DNA of 64,000 bases, taken from assembly GCA_003550325.1 (NCBI GenBank), contig QKWP01000265.1, positions 141,338 to 205,337 of the forward strand. Reading direction: 5' to 3'. Positions 34,130 to 44,499 of this stretch are shown here, one piece after another. The translations under genes and the position numbers were made by a program. Source of the stretch: Gigaspora rosea (lineage: Eukaryota; Glomeromycota; Glomeromycetes; Diversisporales; Gigasporaceae). The number at the start of each line of letters is the position of its first letter. Within the stretch, counting starts at the first letter, position 1. The notes beneath the pieces are model-generated. The model was given only the letters and a program-made list of their open reading frames with translations. It was not told where the DNA came from and searched no databases.

Positions 34130-34465
34130 TATTTTTCTTTTTCATAGTGAATGTGGGTCGTATAACAGTTGTTATACGCCAAATAGACTCACACAAACTC
34201 TCGGTATACCAGAAAAAGAAAAATAAATCCGTTATTGAATGTTCCGCATCCAATAACAGCATTTCTGGCTTTGAATTTAATGTGCTTGACAACCTGAGCC
34301 CCTTCGGGGCCCAGGTTAGCACATTAAATTCAAAGCCAGATACTTCTTTTATTTGTCATCCAAAATGATCATCCCGTGATCCTTCGGATCACGGTATTCT
34401 CATTTCTCCTGCCAAATAAAACTGTTATTGGATGCTACACATCCAATAACTATTTATTATATACT
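34130..34465. repeat. Branched hairpin insertion with TTCG tips
   Basis: Absent from hAT-9 near 54250, hence an insertion. It folds as nested inverted repeats. The outer stem is CATCCAATAACAG (34247-34259 with 34422-34434). Arm 1 is 34264-34340, with a 23-bp perfect stem (TCTGGCTTTGAATTTAATGT...) whose tip is GCCCCTTCGGGGC. Arm 2 is CCGTGATCCTTCGGATCACGG (34374-34394). A further palindrome, CGTATAACAGTTGTTATACG, lies near 34158-34177. Small frames here are not genes. Confidence 0.7.
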
Positions 34466-34857
34466 TACAAAAAACTGAATGCCAGTATAAGTTTAAAGTG
34501 TAATTGATTTATATCGACCTATTAAATAAATATAATAAACACAACCGAAATATTAAAATCATGTTCTTATTTAAAATGCATTAAATTTTTTATGATGTAG
34601 ACAAGTTTTACACCGGGTGATGCTAGTATATAAATAATACGCAAATTAAAATATTTATTATAATTGTATTTTACCCTATATTATCCTAGATCATATCTTA
34701 ACCAGATACCTCAATAATTTATCTGTTTACCAATTTTATAATTCGGGTATCCGGATAATTAACCATCTGTGTTTTATTTTGTTGTTGACTTAAATGCTGC
34801 TCATAGCCTAACAGTTAACCGGTTATTGTACTCTAGGGTACGACCACTATAATGCAT

Positions 34858-35618
34858 GTCAACAGATGTTTTTTATCAGAGAATTAATTCTTATGGATCA
34901 CAAAGTTGATTGATAAGTCGTCCATGTGTGTAATTTTATAAAATACTAGTCAATTAAGAGTCCTGATTGCATGTGGTTAAAGTATAACCATCGTCATACA
35001 ACATACAAAATAAAGTGGCTCGAAGGACTTCTTAGGGCCATGACATATATTACTAATATCCATTTACTATGAGACCAGACCCCCCTCCCCACCTAAGACC
35101 AATCAAAATGCTCGATGTTGTTACACAAAAATGTATATTTATATAATTCTTGATTGTGATTGGCTAATATTCTAGATTGTGTAACCAGATTCAGCTGACC
35201 CCCACCCTAAAATATTAGGTAACTGTCATTGCCCTTATCAGCTAGTCGACTTTAGTTGATCATTATATCAACTAACTAAAGTCGTTTTTCATGCGATAAG
35301 TTAATTAGTACAAAGAGGAAAAATATGGGAAGTTGGTAATGAATCAAATAATCGTCATGCAATATGGTATCCTCAGGAATGTGTGACAGGTTGATCGACA
35401 AAATTAAGAAACCAATTTTTCGCATGTGACACATTGCTAATTGATGTTATCTTGCCAATCATGAACTTTATTGATAAATTTTTATTGCATACGTGCGTAC
35501 TGTACGTGCGTACATACATTAGTGCATTAGTGCAATTGATGTATGAAATTAATTCTACATGTGGAGAAATAATTCCAAAATCGGTCTCTATTCTACAATG
35601 CAGTAGAATTGAGAATTT
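34858..35618. other. Spacer, no supported gene
   Basis: Contains a partial inverted repeat (CCAATCAAAATGCTCGATGT and a degraded counterpart, 35100-35190) and C-rich patches. The frame at 35434-35631 has no recognisable content until it runs into the kinase remnant. Confidence 0.4.
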
Positions 35619-36032
35619 TTACCTTATATAGCACCTGAAGTTCTACTAGGTCAATCGTATACGAAATCATCAGATATTTACTGTCTTGGGATAATTATGA
35701 CGGAAATATCAATGGGAAGAAGAGCTTTGATGGAGTTCCGTTTGATACTAATCTTCAATTTAAGATCATTAATGGAAATAGACCGAATGTAATCATGCTC
35801 CGAAATTTTAGATCATGATCCTGATAAACGACCAACAACTGCTATAATTGCTAACTTGGTGGGTCATTGGTTAGATGAAATGGACCAAGGTGATAACGAT
35901 ATTAAGAACCAAATCTTAGAAGCTGATGAAATTAAACCAGAACCGGTTGAACCAAACCATCCGATTTATTATTATTCAAGTAAATTGATAATTACAAACC
36001 CAATTGATAGTAAATTGCAAGATTTCGATTGA
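35619..36032 (+). pseudogene. Protein kinase C-lobe fragment
   Basis: Reads LPYIAPEVLLGQSYTKSSDI then YCLGIIMTEISMGRR from 35619: the APE motif and the conserved Asp/Gly of helix F (SDIYCLG). The frame then shifts to FDGVPFDTNLQFKIINGNRPN, about 17 residues around the usual PECYIELAKQCM block are missing, and a third frame gives DPDKRPTTAIIANLVGHW, the helix H-I DxRP motif. This continues as the family-typical tail (NQILEADEIKPEP, HPIYYYSSKLI) to a stop at 36030-36032. The N-lobe and catalytic loop are absent. A dead remnant of the same family as 8492-9143. Confidence 0.8.
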
Positions 36033-36775
36033 ATAATTCTACTGATAACCCTAATTCGTAAATCTGCTATCACAATTTGGTAGCATTAATTCATAATTCT
36101 AGATGATTACTATTTTAATTTGGGAGAAGAGCGAAGGTAATTAAGTACAGATAATAAGCAAAATAAAATTTCTAGTATGAGTTTAAGAAAAATAAACATG
36201 GAAAAATTCATTCTGATTTTAAGTTCATGTCAGAATCAAATAAATTATCGTGTATGGTTTATATTGCGATTTTAGTGGATTTGTCCACAAAATTTTAGAT
36301 CTGATTGATCCGCATGACTTGCTGTTATTCTCACATATAATTTCATCACAACTTATCTTTATATATGTATATACTTTAATCCTTCGTGATAAAAAAAGGG
36401 AAAAATTAGTAGTTATGCGCGCATGTCCATAAGGCCACGCAAAGTAAAATTTTCGTTTCACATTACCATTTTTTTTTTTTTTTTTGCCCAATTCTTTTAA
36501 GACAAGCATAATAATGTTTGTTTTAATGATATTTAATGAATAAAATTGGAAAATGTTGAAGGGATACCAGAACATTTCGGGATCGGTTATAGGTCAGCGG
36601 GAATTTTCGGAGGTATGACAATAACAGATAATCTAATTGATTTAGTAACTAAAATAAAAACTAGCTCAGAGTCCGGACGTTGCCGCGGGAATGGGGGTTC
36701 TGATTTTTTTGACTCTTAGGCCTAAGTACCTGGAAGTGAGATTTCAACGGATATTGGCTGGGTTTAAAATTTAAA
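36033..36775. other. Intergenic, nothing identified
   Basis: No gene or repeat supported; a poly-T run at 36468-36485. Confidence 0.45.
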
Positions 36776-36930
36776 TAACGGCCCAAATAATCCCAGCTTG
36801 AACCCGAATTGGTTCAAATGAACCCGGCTTGGGTTCAAATGAGCCGATTAGGTTCAAATGAACACAAATGGTTTCAAATGAGCCCGAATTGGGTTCAAAT
36901 GACCCGAATTTGGTTCACTTGAACCCAAAT
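36776..36930. repeat. GGGTTCAAATGAACCC minisatellite
   Basis: Six or so units of about 22-24 bp (GGTTCAAATGAACCCGAATT), each nearly self-complementary. It looks like a hAT subterminal array, but neither terminus was found. Confidence 0.6.
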
Positions 36931-37429
36931 TAATTGTTCTTTTTTAATTTTTTTATTTATTTTTTTTATTTATCAAAATATCTGTATTCAAGTCATCCAT
37001 TCTCATTTTAGCAAAATCTGCAATTTACATAATTGAAAAAACTTGCTTTGTGCAAGTTTGTAAAGCTTAGGCCATTTTAGTTGATTTTAAGCAACATCAT
37101 CCCTTGCTTAACTGCCGCCGAAAATTAAACAAGCCAATCACAACGTAGCCAATGAGAATTGATCAAATATTCTTGGGATGTGTTTGTTTAATCCCCCTCC
37201 CTCCTCATGCCTGACCTTAGAGTTGGGACCCAAAACCTTTTTGGCCAAATCTGAAAGTTTTGGGTTTCGGATTATAGGTACCCGAAACCTTTCCCGAAAC
37301 TCGAAAACATCTTCTGAAACCCGAAACCTCTTCTGAAACCCAAAACAAAAAACCCTAGCCAAACTAATGATGCCTGACGCAAGTATTTTCGTGATGACAA
37401 AAGGTTTCGTCAAATTTGCATCTGACGAA

Positions 37430-37560
37430 ACCCTTGACGATTGATGAAACCCTTGACGCTTGATGAAACCCTTGACAATTAACAAAACCCTTGACAATTG
37501 ACGAAACCCTTGATGATTGATGAAACTCCTAATACAACCCCTGACTATTGATGAAACTAA
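37430..37560. repeat. GATGAAACCCTTGAC tandem array
   Basis: Seven or so units of about 20 bp resembling GATTGATGAAACCCTTGACG. An inverted, diverged relative (CATGGGTTTCATCATGCGT) is found at 38690-38745 and 39610-39690, on both sides of the 38752-39604 element. Confidence 0.7.
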
Positions 37561-37585
37561 TGCCCTAGCTCAAACTAATGCCCTA

Positions 37586-37931
37586 GCTCTCCCACAAAAA
37601 ATTGTTCGTCACCTGTAATTTTAACCAATCGAATTTTAAGATTAGGTGTAATGTAAATTTTTTTACAAAGAACAGATAGCTCTAAATTTTTATTAGGAAA
37701 CCATCTATTGCGTCCCAATTAAAAATGTTCTCGTAAAATTTTACAGCCACAATGGCCACTATAGTTTTCTAATCCTAACTCTAATTATAACACGGTTTCT
37801 TAGCCTTAATTTTACACGTATTTTTACTTAGAAAACAAACACATTTGTTTTAATTATCATGTTACACCTGATCCTAAATTTTGATTGGTAAATTACAGAA
37901 TTACAGAGTGATCAATTTTTTGTGGGAGTGC
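37586..37931. mobile_element. TA-flanked MITE with R1 core
   Basis: Inverted ends GCTCTCCCACAAAAAATTG and GCACTCCCACAAAAAATTG, flanked by TA on both sides. The subterminal ACCAATC...AGGTGTAA blocks are inverted too, and the R1 TCCTAACTCTAA block lies inside. TA duplication and CTCCC ends resemble Stowaway-type (Tc1/mariner) MITEs. Confidence 0.7.
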
Positions 37932-38751
37932 TACCTAAGATGATGAAGCTCTTGATGAAACACTTATCAATTGAAGAAGCATTTACAATTAATTAAAACA
38001 GATTATTTTTTATTGCTAGCATTTCACTAGCAACAGCAGAGTGTAGGACCAACTTATACAAGGGGTTACCAAAATTCTGGGTCGGGATACATCAGAGTGC
38101 ATCAGAACTGGATTGGAATTGATCAATTTTGCCCCAAGATCATAAAAAATTTTACTAATGAAATCATATCCTTCATTAATTAATTTGTTATAGAACCTGC
38201 TAACAGCAAGGCTAAACGCCAACCTAGATCTGACACATATGACCCGAAAGTTTGATGACATTTTTTGAACCATCAACAATAACACTAATGCTATGAACAT
38301 CTGTTTTTTCATTCACAGACTTAAAACCATATCCACAAATATCTTTAATTTTGTACTGAGGTTTTAATCACTCGCTAATATTTAATTCACCCATTGAGAG
38401 GTTCATACACTTGCTGAGAGTCTATAACCCTCGTTGAGGGTTAAAATCACCCAACTATGCCACAAACTATGCCAAAATAAGAAATATATAAAATAATACA
38501 TAATAATAAAATACCAGAACACCTATTGGATATATCTGGGTGATTGTTGCAAATCATTGGGCAATGTCGAATCAATATTAAAAAGATAGAAACTGAGAAG
38601 ATATAATAATAAACAAACAATTAACTTTATATGAACTAATTTATTTCTGTTATGAAAGAAATAAACAATAGTTTTATGTTTCATCAAAATCATTATGGGT
38701 TTTGTTAGTTTCATCATGCGTCATAGGTTTATGCATCATGGGTTTTATCAT

Positions 38752-39604
38752 TGGGGTGTGCGGCGCACTATGTAAATCAAAATTATGTATGGTATCATAG
38801 TGAAGTCTATTATGACAGATTTTTAAGTGATTGTCGATTGATAAACTATAAACTAATATACGTAATGATCGATAAGTATTTTTATATATAAAACTTATAT
38901 ATAAAGCTAGGTCACACTTTTTTAGATGCACCGACTGCAATTTTTCTTTTCTGCCGGAAATTTCAATATAAATCGACTCTTTCTTATTACGACTATAAAG
39001 TAATAGAATCTTTTTTTAAAAAATATTTATGGGAAAATTTTTTTTTTCTCAAAACGATTTTAATTTTATACTTTATTTGGTTTGCTGAGCGAATTTTTAA
39101 ATGAATTGGTAAATTTTTCCTTTATTAAAATGCAAATTTCGTTCTATTGTTCAGTTCTTTAAAACTTGCTATTAATTTTCTCAAAATTTCATATTGGAAT
39201 TATGTGCCGTTAAAGCTGTGCATCTAATTAAATCCAGAAACATGGGTATATATAGGTCAAATAAACAGCGATTTCACTTAAAAAATGCACGTTTTAAAAA
39301 ACATCAAAAAAAATGCAAGCGAATCGGCAAAAAACACCACTTCAAGAACTAAATTTACAGCAATTTGGGCCTGAAGTCGCCTCAAATATTTTCAATAATT
39401 TATTAAATTAAAATGTCATTTTTACATCAATATTAATTAATTATTTTTAACTGTATTAGCGTAGCATTAGTTGTAGCGGCATTGTAATTAATAAATTAAT
39501 AGGTGATCATCATGGTTGCACAAAAACTTAAAAAAATCTTTGATAATAGATTTTTATATGATACCATACATAATTTTGTTTTACATAGTGCGCCGCACAC
39601 CCCA
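38752..39604. mobile_element. 853-bp element, perfect 9-bp target duplication
   Basis: Ends TGGGGTGTGCGGCGCACTAT, identical on both sides and continuing as inverted repeat for over 40 bp (GTAAA.CAAAATTATGTATGG). Flanked by TTTTATCAT at 38743-38751 and 39605-39613. Length and duplication fit a Mutator-like non-autonomous element. No coding frame. Confidence 0.85.
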
Positions 39605-40757
39605 TTTTATCATGTGTCAAGGGTTTTGTCATATGTCATGGGTTTCATCATGCGTCATGGGTTTCATCATTCGTCAATTTGTCAATTTGAAGTTGCATGA
39701 CAAAATGATTTCGTCATGCATCAATGTTGCAGGTTGCATTATGCATCAGGCATTATTACCAAACCCCTACTCGAAACCTATCTGAAACCTACCCAAATCT
39801 CTAAAACTATGCCTAAAATTTCAAAAACTAAAATTCTGACCAAAAATTTATGAAAAATGGAAAAATTTAGAATTCAATCATCTAAATCTTTAGTGGAATG
39901 TAATTTTCTTAGTATTTGCTAATATATTCACTATTTTTTATTAATATCATTTTTTTTTACCTATTACAGAGCAATTGTTTTTGTTCTTGCATTTGCATTA
40001 AGAAAATTATACAAACCTGTTTTCAAGTTCGTGAAATATTTGATTGACTTTTTTAGCTATACTCATAATTTGTATATATTTGATAATCAAACCCAAAAGC
40101 AAATTTGGAAATAAAATTTAAAAGGGTGTTAATGATTAACAAATTCTTTCATTTTTATCTTTGATAATCAGAGATTATCATTTAATCAACCAAAATAAAA
40201 ATCCTATGAAGAAAAATGAAAAATGCCAAAGATTGAATAGATATGCAAATTTGTATCGGGCCACCGATATTTACGTCTAAAAAAGCATATATTACTATTG
40301 GTTGTTATGGCATTTGTAATTTTATTCATATGAATAATCGCATTTATTTATTTTTTTTAATCGTTAGTTGTCTTATGATACTAGTGTATTGGTCACATTA
40401 ACAGATCACAGGATAAACAGTAATTTATAATAGCAGATATTGTCCAAATATAAAAGTACTACACATGCTCAATAAAGTGCAATATACAAAGATCTTTTAT
40501 GCATTTACACATTTGCTTCACCATATTATAAAAAATAAAATATAAGTTATATATTATAAAATTTTAAAAATTTTGAATTATAATTTTATAGTTTTAGGTT
40601 TTGGAGTTTCAGATTATAGTTTTAGGATTTTGGTTTCAGGGTTTCAGAGTTTTTAAAAAAATCCAAAAGGGTTTCAGATTTAGATCTACCCAAAACCAGT
40701 TTTGAGTAGGTTTTGTTTCAGGTCCCAACTCTGCTGGGCCTAAATATTGATGTTAAC

Positions 40758-41026
40758 CAGTGTTGGAAATTAGTGTTCTCAGAGTTCTCATAAGAACACT
40801 ATTATAAATTTGTGAACAGTATAAATTTTTTACTATTCACCATTAAAAAATTTTTTGAAAACAGTAAAATAATAATACTGTTCTCATAAATAAATAATAA
40901 TTAACTAAATAATTTTATGTCAAACCAAAACTGATAAAAATCCTTATTTAAATTTTATGGTTGTGGTGTCAATTTGCTATAATAACTATTATTTGAGGTT
41001 ATACTTCATATTATAGTATTCTATCA

Positions 41027-41076
<50 letters not shown>

Positions 41077-41214
41077 NNNNNNNNNNNNNNNNNNNNNNNN
41101 TTTTTTTTTTTTTAGTTAGTATAAGTGAGAACAATAACCAATTGTTTGAGAACACTTGTAGCTATTATACTGTTCTTATGAGAACAGTGTTTGAGCCTGA
41201 AATTTTCAACACTG
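40758..41214. mobile_element. hAT-8: small hAT with a sequence gap
   Basis: Ends CAGTGTTGGAAATT and CAGTGTTGAAAATT (reverse strand), a common hAT end type. Flanks GATGTTAAC and GACATTAAC differ by two transitions. Subterminal words are TGTTCTCATAAGAACA palindromes. A poly-T run and 24 undetermined bases (41077-41100) lie in the middle, so the length is not reliable. Confidence 0.7.
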
Positions 41215-43192
41215 GACATTAACCTAATAATCAACTAAAAACTGCCTTAATTTAGGCCATACACATTACTCGCTGACTCATTTTTTCAAATTTTTTAATT
41301 TTTTTAGATCCCAATTGTGACAATTGTTCGATTTTTGACATGAATTTTCACTATTCTCATTTAGTGTCACCTGATGAGAACCTTAATTTCCCGTAATTGT
41401 CTGATGGGACTGATAGAGAAAATATGACTGCTGATACAATTTTTTGATTCATAGTTGTGCGAAATAAAAAATTAACTTGCATAACCTTAGACATGAAAAC
41501 TATTTTAATAATTTACAGTAAACTAAAAAAAAATCTGACTGACAGACCCATATTTTCAGATCCCATGTAATGCAAATGAAAACTCAACTTTGCATGGTCT
41601 AAAATTAAAGATGCAATAACAAATGATAGCAAAAATAAGAAATTTAAACAAAAAAATCAGTGGCCCAATTTAAATTTGTATGCCCTTTTACTTAATATTA
41701 ATAATTTTCATTTTATTTGTCAGACTTTTTATTGGCTAATAAAATGATAATACTGATCGTCAAAGTTTGCGTGAAATATTTGTTTAATCATTTCTAAATA
41801 CATGGTGATCATCAGACCAATATGACATTTGTTAAAACTTTGATTGTGTATATCGAATTTTTTACCAGCTTAGTTGCCTTTGACCAAATCTTTTTTATTT
41901 TTAATGAGCATAAGATTTTATATATATTTAAGATAAGACAAGGTTTATTTTGGTCATTTAAAAAATTGATTCAATTTTATTTATTTTACATTATACTAGT
42001 AAACCATAAATACACTAAAATCTATTACATTAAAATAAATATTTATTTACATGGTTGGTGTGAGATATAAAAGAAGCTGACTGTTAAATGTATATCAAAT
42101 GTAAACATATAAGCATAGAGGAAACTCACATTTTGACAGAAAATCATAGGTTATAACATTTATATGATTGGCTAATTTAGGACATTCAAAGTTGATTCTT
42201 TGGTTAATATCACTTTTACGAGAGGGGGGAGGGAGGTAAAATGAAATGAACATATGAAATGAACATATGAAACGAATATATAAAAATGAACAAAGATGGG
42301 CCAATTTTATTGGTTGATATAAATCAGGTGACTGGTAAGAGTCATTCAGCATTTTGATTGGCTGTACATTTTGGGAGAGTTGGGGGACTTCAGCTAAGGG
42401 GTGATGTTAACCAAAAAATTAACTTCAAATGGCCTTATGTAGATCTATGCGTGACTATTGACCAATCAAATAAATTAAAATTTTTTTTGATACACGAAAT
42501 GAAGTGAAATAAACTTATTAATAACAAAAGCGAAGCTTTTTTTAAAGCTTTAACCCATTTTTTGACTATTATACTTTACCAAAAACATGATATCATATGT
42601 TACCACCCTTGGACTATACTATCAATTAGACTGCATCACCATATTTACTATATATTAGAGATCTTAGTTTTTTTTGTCTGTTTGCATATATATGCTTTTT
42701 GTTTGAGTAAATACTAAAATAAGCCTTGTTAAGAGCTTTATATTGCTTGGCCTATTCAATAAATGTGTAAAATCTTATATTAGTATAATCTTTACGTTTT
42801 AACATTTTATAAATCTAAGGTTCAGCTTAATAATTTAAATATTGTATAGTAGAAACTCAATAAACTCTGCCAATTACCAAATGTTTACCTTTATTCTTAT
42901 GAAAACTCTATAGTGAAGTGATTGAAAACGATTAGAAAAGATCTCTAAAAACACCCAAAACAAAGAAATTATACAAAACAATATGGGTACCTTAAGTTTA
43001 ACTTATTATGAATAAATGGATCATGAAATTGCCAGTTTTTAGACTACAATCATATATCAGATTTTCAACTGCTTATATAAATAGTTTATATAACAACATG
43101 TGCAGAATTTATCGGATGCGAGTTTCTTCTATGCTAAATGTATAAAGCTAGGTTTTTATATTCAGATTATCAAAAATAATCAAATAAATGTG
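41215..43192. other. Intergenic, nothing firm
   Basis: About 2 kb of AT-rich DNA. A GAAATGAACATAT tandem (42240-42285, three units) and G-rich patches near 42225 and 42380 are the only structures. The frames at 41822-42070 and 42095-42352 are unsupported. Confidence 0.5.
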
Positions 43193-43450
43193 CTGCCATC
43201 AATAGAAATAAGTCAGACTTGGGATTGACATTTTAAACAAAAATTTATACCTTATATTTCATAGCTCATATCTCAATGAACTTTGAAGCTGTTTTAATAG
43301 TTTAATATTCAAAAAAAGCTTAAATGTTAAGCTTTCTTTGAATATTAATCTATTAAGTTAGTTTCAAAATTCATCGAAACATAAGCTATGAAATATAGGG
43401 TATAAATTTTTGTTTAAAATATCAACCTGCCTTATTTCTATTGATGCAGC
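43193..43450. mobile_element. Palindromic MITE, family Q, copy 1
   Basis: Inverted ends GCTGCCATCAATAGAAATAA and GCTGCATCAATAGAAATAA; the arms pair through ATTTCATAGCTYATRTYTC to a central AAGCTTAAATGTTAAGCTT. AAATAA-type bases lie on both sides. A diverged copy is at 55770-56010. Confidence 0.7.
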
Positions 43451-43797
43451 CCAAATAACCTTAAAAGAAATTTTATTAAATGAATACCTTCTCTTTACAA
43501 GTAATAAAAGCATTTGAGAGTCAATCAATCAATAATGAATATGACTTTAACTTTAATACCTCGACTGCAATATTCCTGAGAAATATTTCTAACAATAAAT
43601 TAAAATAAAGGAATTAAAAAAGATAACTCCAATATTGTAAAAAAAAAAAAAACAAAATGAACATACTTTTTGCACCAATTTTTCTATTTCCTTGTTGCAC
43701 AATTCTATACAATTCACACCTACTTTTACAAAATTTTGGAATGTTATTTTCCATTTTAATTATATCATTATTTAAATTATTATTCCACTCTCATTAA

Positions 43798-44130
43798 TAA
43801 TTAAAGATCACAATTAATCCAACGTTGAAACTCTTATGTGTAACATAATCTACACTTTTATCTGGACCTTTAGCTATTGATTTCTTATATTTCTCGTGTT
43901 TATTTTCTAACTTTGTCAGCATTTGTAATTTGATAATGGCATGAATTTTGGTCTTTATGGCAAACAAATTTTTTACTTCATCATATTCTGGATCTTTATC
44001 TCTAAGACATATCAATTGTGTTTGCAGTATCTTTGTACATTTTTTAGAAAGATCTTTAATTGAAGGTTTACGATTAAAGACAGATTTCAGAGTTGTAATA
44101 ATATTAAATAAGACTTTAATAGATTTTTAT
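43798..44130 (-). CDS. Unknown reading frame, K-rich, no start
   Basis: On the minus strand, 44130 to 43798 is open for about 110 codons and reads like a real protein rather than AT noise: VFNRKPSIKDLSKKCTKILQ, LICLRDKDPEYDEVKNLFA and KLQMLTKLENKHEKYKKS, predominantly charged and helix-forming. No ATG begins the frame; upstream, a second frame (GQSMASIFQLQ near 44220) also looks coding and suggests a frame break or intron. I recognise no domain. It may be a fragment of a lineage-specific gene or of a transposon protein. Confidence 0.35.
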
Positions 44131-44499
44131 TTATGCTAATTTGATGGGTTTCTGTTGTAAATTGAGATATAGTTGTTTGACTTTCTGTTAATCCTGTAAT
44201 TGAAAAATTGAAGCCATCGATTGTCCTTGAATTTCATTTTTTTGATCCATTTTCTTTAAGATAATTACTGAAACTTGAAAATAATTCAAGTGAAAAATCA
44301 GCAAACCAATTTAATTATGAAAATGATATTATATAAAAAAAATAATTTATAAACTAAACATTATATAACAGTTACACAATTTGTCACACAGGTCACTGAG
44401 GTAAATTTTTTTACTATAAAATTTGAGTGATTGATATTCATATGATCTATCCATTTTTTATTCAAGTTAACGTAAAGTCAACAGATCGAAAAGATGCTA

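Larger units (their letters stand above)
32102..34849. mobile_element. hAT-6: 2.75-kb hAT with secondary insertions
   Basis: Ends TAGTGCTCGTACC and TAGTGGTCGTACC (reverse strand); flanks TAGTGCAT and TAATGCAT match at 7 of 8 bases. Subterminal words of the GGATAACGGTTA/TAACCGGTTA type occur near both ends. Most of the interior is present inverted in hAT-9, which lacks 33499-33866, 34012-34106 and ~34130-34465, and also about 830 bp at 32560-33390. hAT-9 therefore shows the empty sites. No transposase frame. Confidence 0.8.
37219..40732. mobile_element. hAT-7: probable hAT, word CCGAAACC
   Basis: Ends AGAGTTGGGACC on both sides in inverted orientation, then CTGAAACCCGAAACC words on the left (37260-37345) and AAACCAGTTTTGAGTAGG/GGGTTTCAGATT words on the right (40600-40715). 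Flanks match at only about 5 of 8 bases, so the target duplication is unconvincing. It contains the tandem array at 37430-37560 and two nested elements. Confidence 0.55.

Noticed and set aside
36225..36575. 116-codon minus-strand frame
   Set aside because: AT-driven composition with a homopolymer lysine run, no recognisable motif or splice context.
41030..41113. Poly-T run as a retroposon tail
   Set aside because: It borders 24 undetermined bases inside hAT-8; length and origin cannot be judged.
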